From: Chaunax sp. Z400
Lineage: Eukaryota; Chordata; Actinopteri; Lophiiformes; Chaunacidae
Assembly (NCBI GenBank): GCA_037577475.1
Contig: JBAGJB010000232.1
Coordinates: 15,001 to 79,000 of the forward strand
Length of the DNA stretch: 64,000 bases
Reading direction: 5' to 3'
In this document: piece by piece, positions 12,901 to 23,454 of the stretch
How positions within the stretch are numbered: position 1 is the stretch's first letter
Layout: each line of letters starts with the position of its first letter
Program-made: the position numbers and the translations under genes
Notes under the pieces: generated by a model
Told to the model about the DNA's origin: nothing
Database searches by the model: none
What the model saw: the letters and a program-made list of their open reading frames with translations, nothing else

Positions 12901-14970
12901 TGGGTTCAGTCTGGGTTCAGTCTGGGTTCAGTGTGTGTTTAGTCTGTGTGTTCAGTCTGTGTTCAGTCTATGTGTTCAGTCTGTGTTCAGTCTGTGTTCA
13001 GTCTGTGTTCAGTCTGGGTTCAGTCTGGGTTCAGTCTGTTTGTTCAGTCTGTTTGTTCAGTCTGTGTTTAGTCTGTGTGTTCAGTCTGGCTTCAGTCTGT
13101 GTGTTCAGTCTGTGTTCAGTCTGTGTTCAGTCTGTCTGTTCAGTCTGTCTTCAGTCTGGGTTCAGTCTGTGTTCAGTCTGTCTTCAGTCTGGGTTCAGTC
13201 TGGGTTCAGTCTGTGTTCAGTCTGTGTGTTCAGTCTGTGTGTTCAGTCTGTGTGTTCAGTCTGTGTGTTCAGTCTGTGGGTTCAGTCTGTGTGTTCAGTC
13301 TGTGTTCAGTCTGTGTGTTCAGTCTGTGTTCAGTCTGGGTTCAGTCTGTTTGTTCAGTCTGTGTTCAGTCTGTGTTCAGTCTGTGTTTAGTCTGTTTGTT
13401 CAGTCTGTGTGTTCAGTCTGTGTGTTCAGTCTGTGTGTTCAGTCTGTGTGTTCAGTCTGGGTTCAGTCTGGGTTCAGTCCGTGTGTTCGGTCTGTGTGTG
13501 TTCGGTCTGTGTGTTCGGTCTGTGTGTGTTCGGTCTGTGTGTGTTCGGTCTGTGTGTTCGGTCTGTGTGTTCGGTCTGTGTTTGCTTTCTGTCTTCGGTC
13601 TGTTTGTTCGGTCTGTGTTCGGTCTGTGTGTGTTCGGTCTGTGTGTACGGTCTGTGTGTTCGGTCTGTTTGTTCGGTCTGTGTGTTCGGTCTGTGTTTTC
13701 GGTCTGTTTTCGGTCTGTTTGTTCGGTCTGTGTTCGGTCTGTTTGTTCGGTCTGTTTGTTCGGTCTGTGTTCAGTCTGTGTTCAGTCTGTGTTCAGTCTG
13801 TGTGTTCAGTATGTGTGTTCAGTATGTGTGTTCAGTCTATGTTCAGTCTGTGTGTTCAGTCTGTGTTCAGTCTGGGTTCAGTCTGTTTGTTCAGTCTGTG
13901 TTTAGTCTGTGTTTAGTCTGTTTGTTCAGTCTCTGTGTTCAGTCTGTGTGTTCAGTCTGGGTTAAGTCTGTGTGTTCAGTCTGTGTTCAGTCTGGGTTCA
14001 GTCTGTGTGTTCAGTCTGTGTTTAGTCTGTGTTCGGTCTGTGTGTTTAGTCTGTGTTCGGTCTGTGTGTTCGGTCTGTGTGTTCGGTCTGTGTGTTCAGT
14101 CTGTGTTCAGTCTGTGTGTTCAGTCTGTGTTCAGTCTGTGTGTTGAGTCTGTTTGTTCAGTCTGTTTGTTCAGTCTGTGTTCACTCTGTATGTTCAGTCT
14201 GTGTCCAGTCTGTCTGTTCAGTCTGTCTGTTCAGTCTGTTTGTTCAGTCTGTGTTCAGTCTGTGTTCAGTCTGTCTTCAGTCTGGGTTCAGTCTGGGTGC
14301 AGTCTCTGTGGTCAGTCTGTGTTCAGTCTGTGTTCAGTCTGTGTTCCGTCAGTGTTCAGCCTGTGTATTCAGTCTGTGTGTTCAGTCTGTGTTCAGTCTG
14401 TGTTCAGTCTGTGTGTTCAGTCTGTGTTCAGCCTGTATGTTAAGTCTGTTTGTTCAGTCTGTGTTCAGTCTGTGTTCAGTGTGTTTGTCCAGTCTGTTTG
14501 TTCAGTCTGTTTGTTCAGTCTTTGTGTTCAGTCTGTGTGTGTTCAGTCTGTTTGTTCAGTCTGTTTGTTCAGTCTGTGTTCACTCTGTATGTTCAGTCTG
14601 TTTGTTCAGTCTGTGTGTTCAGTCTGTGTTCAGTCTGTGCTTTCAGTCTGTGTGTTCAATCTGTGTGTTCAGTCTGTGTGTAGTCTGTGTGTAGTCTGTG
14701 CTTTCAGTCTGTGTGTTCAATCTGTGTGTTCAGTCTGTGTTCAGTCTGTGTTCAGTCTGTGTGTTCAGTCTGTGTGTTCAATCTGTGTTCAGTCTCTGTG
14801 TTCAGTCTCTGTGTTCAGTCTGTGTGTTCAGTTTGTGTGTTCAGTCTGTTTGTTCAGTCTGTGTTCAGTCTGTGTTCAGTCTGTGTTCAGTCTGGGTTCA
14901 GTCTGTGTGTTCAGTCTGTGTGTTCAGTCTGTGTGTTCAGTCTGTGTTCAGTCTGTGTGTTCAGTCTGTG

Positions 14971-15905
14971 TGCCTTTAATGTAATAATCCATTTTGCAGA
15001 ACCCATAAATGACCACTCGGTGGCCATTAATTGACAGGTTATCCAGTCTTGTGACTGACATTACACTTTCTTCAGTTGTCTGCAGACTTCCTTGGCACAT
15101 GTTGAAAGGTAATCAATGATCTAATTTACTTTACTAAGTAAATACAATGATTTAGTTGAAATTTCTGCACATACATTCACCTATCTTATATATTTAGTGC
15201 AAGAGGATAAACAAATTTTTTTAGAATATAATTGACTAGCAAGCTATCTCTAGGCTATTTGCAAGTTTGATAAAACTAGTGACATCATGTAAAATGGTTA
15301 CCTGGTCCTTCACAGCTTGAAATCTTAGTTCTCACCGACCAATTAATGAAAACCTCAATTAACCATTGTGTAAGAGCCAAGTGTTAAAAATATTGTTGTT
15401 CATACTTTATATGTAATTTCTACACATCACTAACAATATAGACAATTGCTACATAGAAAGAGATTGGTAATATGTTTATATAAAATATCTATATTGCCAT
15501 TTAATTGAAACCCTCTGTTGTACATAGGCTTATTTTTGATATTAGGTCATGTAATATCCTTAATTTAGAGTTTAAAGAAGGGAATAATGTACCTTATAGG
15601 GTTGTAGAATGTTTGGTGGCACTTTCCAGTTTGGGGGTAAAACTGAATACACATCAATTCCGTACAAATTGGAATGTCTCTTAAAAACCATAGTACTCTT
15701 ATTAGAAAAGAGGGCATGCACCGCCTGTAATTTATCAAGACAAGGGGTTGACACTACAGCACTACAGTAGGAATTAAAAAAAAGATTAGGCTGAGTCTTA
15801 ACACCTTTGCATGTATTGTACAGATCTGGAAAGATGAGAATACTGCAAACAATCTTCGTCCTCTCCTGTATCATTTGGGGATGAACAGGACATGGACAGA
15901 GAGCA
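14971..15905. other. Unique AT-rich spacer, no convincing gene
   Basis: The satellite stops abruptly at about 14970 and AT-rich single-copy-looking DNA follows. A 100-codon minus-strand frame (15572-15874) has ordinary amino-acid composition, but I recognise no motif and it has no neighbouring exon signal. It may be a fragment of the same mobile element as the integrase that starts at 15906. Confidence 0.5.
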
Positions 15906-16778
15906 ATGTCAGATGAGACCTATGATGTGATACTCAAGGGGGAATTTAATGTCCCTGTAGCAGAGAGATGGAGGACCCAGCGTGCTGCTCTTGTTCCACT
16001 GTGGCGGAATAGACAACATTACGCTCTCAGTGAGGATGGCCAGGTGATTATATTTGCTGGAAAATTGGTAGCTAGGAAGTCAACTATCTCTGCAGTTGTG
16101 AACAGGGCTCTTCATGAAACAAAAGGCTCTGGTGCAAGAAAGGTGAACATATACCTTAGAGAAGAATATTCTGGCATCAGTCGAGTTAGTGTGCAAGACA
16201 CATTGGATAAGTCAAGATGCTATCAACTGCATAAAGCGAAATTTGCAAACAAACCCATTCCAAAATCCATTAAAGCCAAAGCAGTTCAAGATCGCCACCA
16301 GATAGACCTTCTTGACATGGGGAAATGGAGAGTCAAGCATGGCCAAGCCACATATAGGTACATCCTGACCATAGTAGATGTATTTAGCAGATACATATGG
16401 CTAAGACCATTGAAGAGTAAGCACAGCACTGAGATTGCCAAACATCTTGAGGACATTTACACTGAGCATGGTCCACCGAAGATTATACAGCATGATCAAG
16501 TAAAGGAATTCAAAGGTGCAGTAAAAAAACTTATGGAATCTTTTCAGGTGAAAATAATTCAAAGTTCGCCATATCATCCTCAGAGCCAGGGTAAAGTGGA
16601 GAGAAGCCATCGTGTACTGAGGAAAAAGAATATGTATGACTTAGTCAACTATCAACAAGGAGGTGTCAACTGGGTCAAGCATTTAGTAGTTTATGCCAGG
16701 GTAATGAATGAAGACCCAAAGGGGGTTTTGAGTTGGAAGTCTCCTTTTCAGGTGTATTATGGGTGGAAAAAGTCATAG
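15906..16778 (+). pseudogene. DDE integrase-type transposase (retroviral/Gypsy-like integrase fold), frameshifted
   Basis: Catalytic protein of a cut-and-paste or integrase-type element that joins element ends to target DNA in the nucleus. The 290-residue frame has a zinc-finger-like N-terminal region (His70, Cys105; the second Cys of the usual pair is missing). An integrase core follows with first Asp in HQIDLLDM (134 or 137), second Asp197 in QHDQVKEF and Glu232 in SQGKVERSH. The last two are 35 residues apart, the D,D-35-E spacing of integrases. The frame ends early because an A-run near 16770 carries an extra base; skipping it continues in the next frame. Coupling with an OTU protease downstream points to a Ginger-like DNA transposon, since integrases of this group are known there. 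The family call is inference; an LTR element is less likely because no reverse transcriptase or LTR is visible. Confidence 0.85.
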
Positions 16779-17154
16779 GTTGTCCAATCGGTTAACCTGT
16801 TCCCCAGCTGAAATTTATGAAGAAAATTGTCTACCAAGACACAAAACACTGCCCACCAAAAAGCATAGGCTTTTGTTTGAGGAAAAGCGAAGAAAGATTA
16901 GGAGAAGGGCGAGAATGGCAGCACAACACTGCATAGGGCGAATTACTTTGTCTGGAAGTTATACGTCCTCTATATATAGGGTAAATGACAATGTGTTGGT
17001 CAGGGTGAAGAGTGGCAATAGAGTTTCACAAAGGCACTTTGTAATTCCAGGGTTAGTTGTGAAAAGAAACCTCAAGTTGCACAAATATAAGGTTCAGTTC
17101 AAATGCCCAATAGCCCCTCTCCAACACAAAAGTGGTTTTCAGTGTCTGATGTGA
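16759..17154 (+). pseudogene. Integrase C-terminal part (basic, chromatin/DNA-binding-like)
   Basis: Continuation of the integrase in the +1 frame. It begins with a KSHRLSNR stretch, then a highly basic helix (EEKRRKIRRRARMAA). A beta-rich segment with YRVNDNVLVRV and a C-terminal KYKVQF follows, resembling the SH3-like C-terminal domain of Gypsy/Ginger-type integrases. It has no credible start of its own, and its Met lies inside the overlap with the preceding frame. A second frame change near 17105-17110 leads into the OTU region. Confidence 0.75.
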
Positions 17155-18072
17155 CCAGTGTGACAAGACTACAAGAAAGGCAGTGTCCAAAGTCCCAGCC
17201 CAAAACAGTTCAGCAAATGCACCTGCTAATTCCTTACACACACGAGGAGAGATTGAAGTCTTTTGAATCGTCAAACCTGAACGTTCGTTTAGACCCGATG
17301 CCAGATGGCAGTTGCCAGTTTGCTGCTATTGCAGACCAATTGGCCACCAATGGAGTTTTCCGTTCTGCATCAACATTGCGCCAAGAAATTGTGGCTGATC
17401 TAACATTTCATCCACATGGAGTGGATGGGACACCCCTCTCGCAGTATGTGGAGGGGACATGGGGGGATTATTTACAGAGGATGGCACAACATGGCACATA
17501 TGGTGACCACCTAACTCTTCAATGAGCTGCCCAGATATTGTCAACTCTTGGTTTGGATGCAATCTGTTATCTCACCATCCAGTTGTTATTGTGAGGGCTT
17601 GCCTCTTTTGGTTCTTGGCCATTTCGCTGAGAGACACGGGGAACATTATGTAAGTTTAGATGGATCAATTTATCCTTATATTCAGGCCATTCAGGAGGCA
17701 GAGATGCATAGACTGTCTCTAAGAAAACAAGTTGGGACACCGACTGGAATTGACCCCCAACCTGGCCCTCCGGTTGACTTTGAACCTGGCCCTCCGTTTG
17801 ACTCTGAACCTGGCCCTCCGGTTGACCCTGAACCTGGCCCTCCGGTTGACCCTGAACCTGGGCTTCTAGCTAACCCTGAAGTTCAGTCTATGGCTAACCC
17901 TTTGGCTGACATGGTATTAGATGCTGGTAATGAGCCTGGAGCTCAATATCTACCATTGGAAATCATATCAAGAATTATTGAGTTATCTCTCAATCTAGAT
18001 ATGTCAATGCTAGGGACATTCAACCGAGCCTTTGGACAGTACAAAGTTAAGGACATCTACTGGAAGAAGTAA
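17103..18072 (+). pseudogene. OTU-type cysteine protease with Pro-rich repeats and F-box-like tail, frameshifted
   Basis: OTU proteases cleave ubiquitin or related chains. The first frame (to 17525) shows the OTU box: MPDGSCQFAAIADQL carries the Asp and nucleophilic Cys, followed by a helix with TLRQEIVADL. A TGA at 17523-17525 and a frame change near 17550-17590 interrupt it. The second frame resumes with PLLVLGHFAERHGEHYVSL, which supplies the catalytic His. Next come about four copies of an 8-residue PEPGPPVD repeat (17755-17866). The C-terminus begins LPLEIISRIIELSL and ends in KVKDIYW, with hydrophobic spacing like an F-box helix. OTU domains are reported in some integrase-class DNA transposons; the F-box-like tail is my inference. 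The ORF may once have been joined to the integrase in one polyprotein. Confidence 0.8.
17755..17866 (+). repeat. 24-bp coding minisatellite (PEPGPPVD repeats)
   Basis: Four to five tandem copies of a 24-bp unit, CCTGGCCCTCCGGTTGACnn(TGAA), within the OTU ORF. Each copy encodes one Pro/Glu/Asp-rich octapeptide. The last copy is diverged (GLLANPE). Confidence 0.9.
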
Positions 18073-18628
18073 TGACCATTTTTTGTTGGTGTTTTTTTTT
18101 CTTTCTTGTCAGCAGATAATTTCATTTTGATTCTCTGAAGTTGTTTTTTATATTTGTAAATGAGTGGAAGTTACTTTTCATTTGACATTGAACTTTCCCT
18201 CCAGCATCTTACCTCCATTTTGTGAAATGTACTGCACAGTACTAGAGAATGTTTAGTTCTGTAAGTTTAGTTCTGTAGTTCTTTGTATGTCATGTTATAT
18301 ACTTTATGTTTATGAAAAAGTGTGTTAAAAGGTTCAATTAAAGATGGCATTTTTCATGGAAAAAAATTGTGGTCTTTTTATTTGAGAATACAACTTTCTC
18401 AAAGAGGAATATGAGTAATTGTCTGTGTTTGCAAACGTGTGTTGGAACTTAAATGACTAAGGAGCAGAAGGCAGGGCTGGAGATAATTCTCATCATCAAG
18501 TTACACAAACAAATAAATAGTCTTGATTCCCAGGTTGAGAGAGAGAGAGAGAGAGTAGGGGCGTTTGTGTGGTCAGTATTGGCAGTTATTACGTTATCGG
18601 CCAATATTACATTATTGGCTTCAACATA
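18073..18628 (+). other. Probable 3' flank of the integrase/OTU element
   Basis: No gene seen. AT-rich sequence with a possible polyadenylation region around 18338 (AATTAAAG), then a short GA microsatellite at 18536-18556. I could not identify an inverted terminal repeat that would mark the element's end. Confidence 0.4.
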
Positions 18629-18934
18629 CCTCTCTGACAGGCTGCTGTTTTTCAGGCTGCTTCAATTTCATTTTGTACCAGCCTTTATGTGACATTTTGC
18701 TATTACAATGGTACAAAAATATCAGTGAGAAAACTGAATTTTAAACAACAATAAACAAGGTATTTTTTATTTCTAACACAGCTTAACTCTCCAGAGGGTT
18801 CAGAGGATTCAGGAGAAAAGGAGGAGGAAGGAGCACAGGTGAGAGTTTTAGAGGCATAATAGAGTATCTACTGGAGCATATCTCTGTAATTCTCTGCCTG
18901 TCAGACTCACTCACTCTCTCCAACTGATGCATAC

Positions 18935-18935
<1 letters not shown>

Positions 18936-18970
<35 letters not shown>

Positions 18971-19020
18971 GATATTATTATTGTTATTGGTGTCATTATT
19001 ATTATTGTTGTTATTATTGA
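18936..19020. repeat. (TTA)n microsatellite
   Basis: Uninterrupted ATT/TTA repeats followed by GTTATT variants. Paralogous to the tract at 57531-57605. Confidence 0.95.
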
Positions 19021-19741
19021 GATAACTGGTGTTGTGATTTGGTGCTATATCAATAAAACTGATATGAATTGACAGGTCTATTACAGATCACTGTGGCAGA
19101 CGCACACCCAATGAGGCCGAGGTAATGGCACTCATCGACAGCGAGAAATGGGGCTCCAACCCGTGAAAACTCATGGCTTCCTGGTCAATCGGTTCAGTGT
19201 TAAGTGGAATGAGAAAAGAAGATGATTCCCCAGAATGGAACTGTAAATCTAATCTGTACAGATTCCTAATCATTGCATAATCTATTTTAAAAAAATAATA
19301 AAACCCTAGAAAAATGTCAGGAGTTGCTCGTTTTGGTTTTGGATTTTAATTTGTAAATGATTTAATGTCATAACAACCCCTCTCACTCACACATGCATGG
19401 AGCAAGCTCAGGTTTAGTGTTGGCGTGGCTCGGGAGGTTCTGAGCCTTCATTCGTAAGAAGATGACACTGGTCTTTAAAAAGAAGTTTCTCCAAGTTGCA
19501 TCAAAATATGTACACGTAAAAATATTACAAACCTTATTGAAAGACTAGTGCCGTTGGAAAGGGAGAGAGAGAAAGACACGTGTGAGAAGTCACAAATAGC
19601 GCGGACATAAACATGATGTGTCACCTCATTGTCTGAATATTATTATGTGTGTGCAGTCAGAGTCACTGATACTAAGACAGGTTGTTTTTTGATTGATAGA
19701 TTATTATATTGATTGCTTTTTTGTATCTCTCTGTCTCTCTC

Positions 19742-19777
19742 AGATAGATGGATAGATAGATAGATAGATAGATAGAT
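19742..19777. repeat. (GATA)n microsatellite
   Basis: AGATAGAT followed by seven GATA units. The paralogous copy at 58848-58874 is dominated by GATG, so the tract has turned over since duplication. Confidence 0.95.
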
Positions 19778-20287
19778 CCATTCACACTCTGCATCACATT
19801 CTAAAAGTTGGCCCACAGTTGCAGAATCACTGAATAACTTATAAGAAAAACAAAATTACAGTTTTTTCCTCTTTTTTCCGCTATGTTTTTATTATCATTG
19901 TTATTATTCATTCTTTTTTTTGTTATGTACTATGCTTTTTCATTTTGCCCATTTGAATGTTATTTGTTCGTTTTTGTTTTTTGTTGTTACATGTTCAAAA
20001 TAAAGACCTTAGTCAACTCAACTCTCTCCAAATGACTGTGAAATGCCTCTTAGTGTTAGTTAACCCTAACCCCATTCCAGTATTATTTTATTAGAATATA
20101 AATATTAGAAGCTTCAAATTCTCAGAAACATCCCAAAACCATTGAAATAATTTGCATACTTGCGTATCTTAATGTAATAATGAATTGGGTAAATACATAA
20201 TATTAATAATAACGTACAGAATATGTACGATGTCCTCCACTCTGTCACAGGCAGGCTGCAGACTCAGCATCCACAGGCCCTCCATCA

Positions 20288-22290
20288 GGGGACTTTAATC
20301 ACGCCGCTCCATCTTCCACTCTGCCCATCTTCACCATGTATGTCACATGCTGCACCAGAGACAATAAAACACTGGATTTACTGTATGCCAACACCAAGGA
20401 GGCATACACCTTATCAACCCTCCCTCCCCTGGGAAGATCAGACCACAACCTGGTTCATCTCCTGCCTTTGTACAAACCTCTCGTACACAGGCAACCAGCT
20501 GTGTCCCGCACAGTGAAGAGATGGTCCGACGAGGCTGACGAGGCTTTGAAGGACTGTTTTGATACAACTGTGTGGCAGGAACTCTGTGATTCCCACGGGG
20601 AGGACATCAACAGTCTCACTGACTGTATCACAGACTATATAAACTTTTGTGTGGAAAACACCGTACCCACAGTACGGTGTTTTTCCAACAACAAACCGTG
20701 GATTAACCCTGCCATAAAGGCTATCCTCAAGGAGAAGAAGAGGTCCTTTAAGTCAGGAAATAAAGAGGAGCTGAAGAATGTGCAGAAAGAGTTAAGGAGG
20801 AGGATCAGGGAGGGGAAGAACAGCTTCAGGTGGAAGATGGAGGATCAGCTGCAGCAGAACAACATCAGTGGAGTTTGGAAAGGCCTGAAAACCATCTCTG
20901 GCCACAAGGAACCAAACTCCCAGGCTGTGGGGGACCAACAGTGGGTGAATGATCTGAACTTATTTTTCAATAGGTTTGATCAGTCATCTGCCTGATCATG
21001 CCTGGCATCGGGGTGGACGACGCAGTCATCTTCCTCCAACACCGAGCCCTCTCTCACCTGGAGAAGCCAGGAAGCACTGTGAGAATCATGTTCTTTGATT
21101 TCTCCAGTGCTTTCAACACGATACAGCCTGAGCTTCTGAAGGACAACCTGGAGCACATCGGTGTGGACCACCACCTCACATGCTGGATACTGGACTACCT
21201 CACCAACCGTCCACAGTATGTGAGGTCACGGGACTGTGTGTCCGACATGGTTGTCTGCAGTACGGGGGCCCCACAGGGAACGGTCCTGGCTCCGTTCCTC
21301 TTCACCCTCTACACTGCAGACTTCCTCTACAACTCACCCACCTGTCACCTGCAGAAGTTCTCTGATGACTCTGCCATCGTCGGTCTCATCACAGATGGGG
21401 ACGACAGGGAATACAGAGGACTGACGCAGGACTTTGTGGACTGGTGCCAGCGGAACCAACTCCAGATCAACGCAGGGAAAACCAAGGAACTGGTGGTGGA
21501 TTTCCGCAGGCACACACACTTCCTCCCGCACCCGGTGAACATCCAGGGAACAGACATTGAGATGGTGACATCTTATAAGTACCTGGGTGTTCACCTGAAC
21601 AATAAACTGGACTGGACAGACAATACACTGCACTTTATAGGAAAGGCCAGAGCAGACTCTACCTGCTCAGGAGACTGAGGTCCTTTGGAGTGCAGGGAGC
21701 ACTCCTTAAGACATTTTATGACACCGTGGTGGCATCAGCCATTTTTTACGGTGTGGTCTGCTGGGGCAGCGACATCTCAGTCGGACAGGAAAAGACTCGA
21801 CAAACTGATAAGGAAGGCCAGCTCTGTCCTGGGATGCCCCCTGGACCCAGTGGAGGTGGTGGGAAGAAGGAGGATGACAACAAAACTGTCATCCATGATG
21901 GACAATCACTCCCACCCGATGTGGGACCAAGTAACAGCACTGGAGAGCTCCTTCAGCGACAGGTTGCTTCACCCAAAGTGTGTGAAGGAGCACTTTCACA
22001 AGTCTTTCCTTCCTGCAGCTGTTAGACTGTACAATCAGCACTGCTCCTAGCAGACCAAACTATTTCTAGAACTTTTTTATTGTCTGTGCAATACTGAGAT
22101 ACTTTGTAATAGTATCTGTGAAATATTTTTGAGACACTTTACCCCCCTCCTTTATTGTATTGTATTTTTTAAATATTATTTCCCCTCCTCCTGCTGTGTT
22201 TTTTGTACACTGTGCTGCTGCAATACTGTAAATTTCCCCACTGTGGGACTAATAAAGGGATATCTTATCTTATCTTATCTCTTATCTTAT
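20288..22290 (+). pseudogene. 5'-truncated, internally deleted CR1/L2/Rex-like LINE
   Basis: A dead non-LTR retrotransposon. The first frame (to 20995) starts inside the AP-endonuclease at GDFNHAAP, retains the SDHN motif and continues through the linker. A deletion at about 20995 removes the reverse-transcriptase fingers. The next frame (20998-21678) begins at PGIGVDDAVIFL and contains MFFDFSSAFNT, GAPQGTVLAPFLFTLYTADF and FSDD in the place of the usual YADD. A TGA at 21676 and shifts after it break the C-terminal part (21685-22050), which ends in RLYNQHCS. The 3' end has GTGGGACTAATAAAGGGATA followed by a TCTTA repeat at 22262-22295, the 3' tail seen in this LINE class. An antisense 3' tail of the same family lies at 55447-55570. 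Confidence 0.92.
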
Positions 22291-22299
22291 CTTAATAAC

Positions 22300-23454
22300 A
22301 GTGAAATGTGCATTTTCATTGTATATCACTATCAGACTAAGGATTTGGTCATATTTGTAGGCCAACTGATGTCGATTCCTTTGGCTCATATTCTGTTTGT
22401 GACTGAGGCAGCACTTTGGACTTTTGACCAGTAGACGGAGACATATGCTAAGGCTCGGCAGCTGGGACACATTCAGGCCCGACTCATCGTCGACTTTTAA
22501 TGACAGAAATCAGGTAAAACCAACTTGATTAACTAGCTGTATATGCCGTCACAGAAAAAGAGACCCACCAATATCAGCTGCAGTATTATTGCATCCCTAA
22601 TTGTAACACAGCACATTATTGAGGAATGTGTCATGCCAACCTTTTTGCATTTAAATAAGGTTTTGACTGCAGTGCTCTTACTTGGAACAGAGCATTTTTT
22701 ACAATGAGGCTTTGCTACTCTTACTCTTGAAATGACAAAGAGACCTGCCAACACATTTTTTAAAAACTCATGACTTTAAATGGGGTTCGATAACAACTCT
22801 TTTGCATATTTACTCCTGCTCCTAATACCCCTTACCCTTGTAAATGCCCTGTGTTCATCCCCTTCCACTGAAAGATTGAATTCACGGACAGATCTGGTAC
22901 TTTACAGTCATTTATGTACCTCAGCTCCACAACTCAAACCGCACATGGAAAAATACAGAACATTGTACTGAAATGTACAAACATTGAAAATGCTTGTAAA
23001 AAAATAAAAATAAATAAATAAATATATTTGACGTGTTTGTCTAAAGTTAAATAGTTAAGGAAAGTGTTTTCAGTGGTTATGTACACAAAACAGGTAGAAG
23101 TAGTAAGTTTGTTGTTTTTGAGGGGTTGACAGCTGTAAATGTTTCACTGTATAATACCTAATCTAGCCGAATAATACAGCTTTTACCAGCAAGGTAGGTG
23201 GTGGAGTGTCTGAGCTGGTCAGCCGGGTTGGTGGCTTCGGTGGATGACATCAGGTGTGCTGTGAAAGATACGGCCCAGCACGGTGGCGGTTCCATTCTTA
23301 CTTCTTCCTTTGTGAGTGGCAGCTTCGAGGCTGGTGAAGGAGGCGAGGAAGAAAATGTACCAGGATCCACAGGGGAAGTAGATCCCAGGCTGTGTTTGTG
23401 TGGTAAGTGCATTTATTTTCAGCCACTTCTGAAATAGAGCCACTTGACATTTGG
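22300..23454. other. No gene identified
   Basis: AT-rich DNA. Overlapping open frames on both strands at 23158-23437 are the only coding-like stretch. A good donor (GGTAAGTGC at about 23402) lies at the end of the plus-strand frame, but no homology is recognisable. Confidence 0.4.

Larger units (their letters stand above)
745..14970 (+). repeat. Subtelomeric T/G-rich satellite array, 11/13/15-bp units
   Basis: A continuous 14.2-kb tandem array. The core is TTCAGTCTG followed by TG, TGTG or TGTGTG, giving 11-, 13- and 15-bp units. Variants use TTCGGTCTG, TTTAGTCTG, TTGAGTCTG, or GGG in place of TGT. Units with TTCGG are clustered in domains that alternate with TTCAG domains, so the array has internal architecture. 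The plus strand is T/G-rich and almost lacks A outside the core, the opposite skew to the adjacent CCCTAA tract. Open frames of up to 762 codons occur in all three plus frames because the unit rarely makes a stop and 11/13-bp steps shift frame. They translate to monotonous Cys/Ser/Val/Phe repeats and are not genes. Confidence 0.97.
18629..20050 (+). pseudogene. Copy 1 of a duplicated gene-fragment block (gutted)
   Basis: Matches 56308-59760 in order. Shared parts are the 57-bp exon at 18782-18838, the terminal exon at 19076-19114 with its TGA, a TTA microsatellite (18936-19020), a GATA/GATG tract (19742-19777) and a tail ending in TTCAAAATAAAGAC. Compared with copy 2 it lacks about 930 bp containing the two middle exons and lacks a MITE (its empty site is at 19635). 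It carries about 190 bp near 19410-19600 that copy 2 lacks. With the middle exons gone it cannot encode the copy-2 product. The rest of the interval has no gene. Confidence 0.8.

Noticed and set aside
745..14970. CRISPR-like or VNTR-coded array
   Set aside because: Units are contiguous without unique spacers and the sequence context is vertebrate.
774..14984. Very long open frames (up to 762 codons) in the satellite
   Set aside because: They overlap in all three plus frames, encode only repeats of the 11/13-bp unit, and have no codon structure or splice context. The lack of stops follows from unit composition.
15572..15874. 100-codon minus-strand frame beside the integrase
   Set aside because: No recognisable domain, splice signal or conserved context; kept only as a note in the spacer entry.
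20655..20683. 12-bp perfect inverted repeat with 5-nt loop in the LINE
   Set aside because: Lies in the coding linker of a dead LINE (VENTVPTVRC) and is probably coincidental; no functional context.
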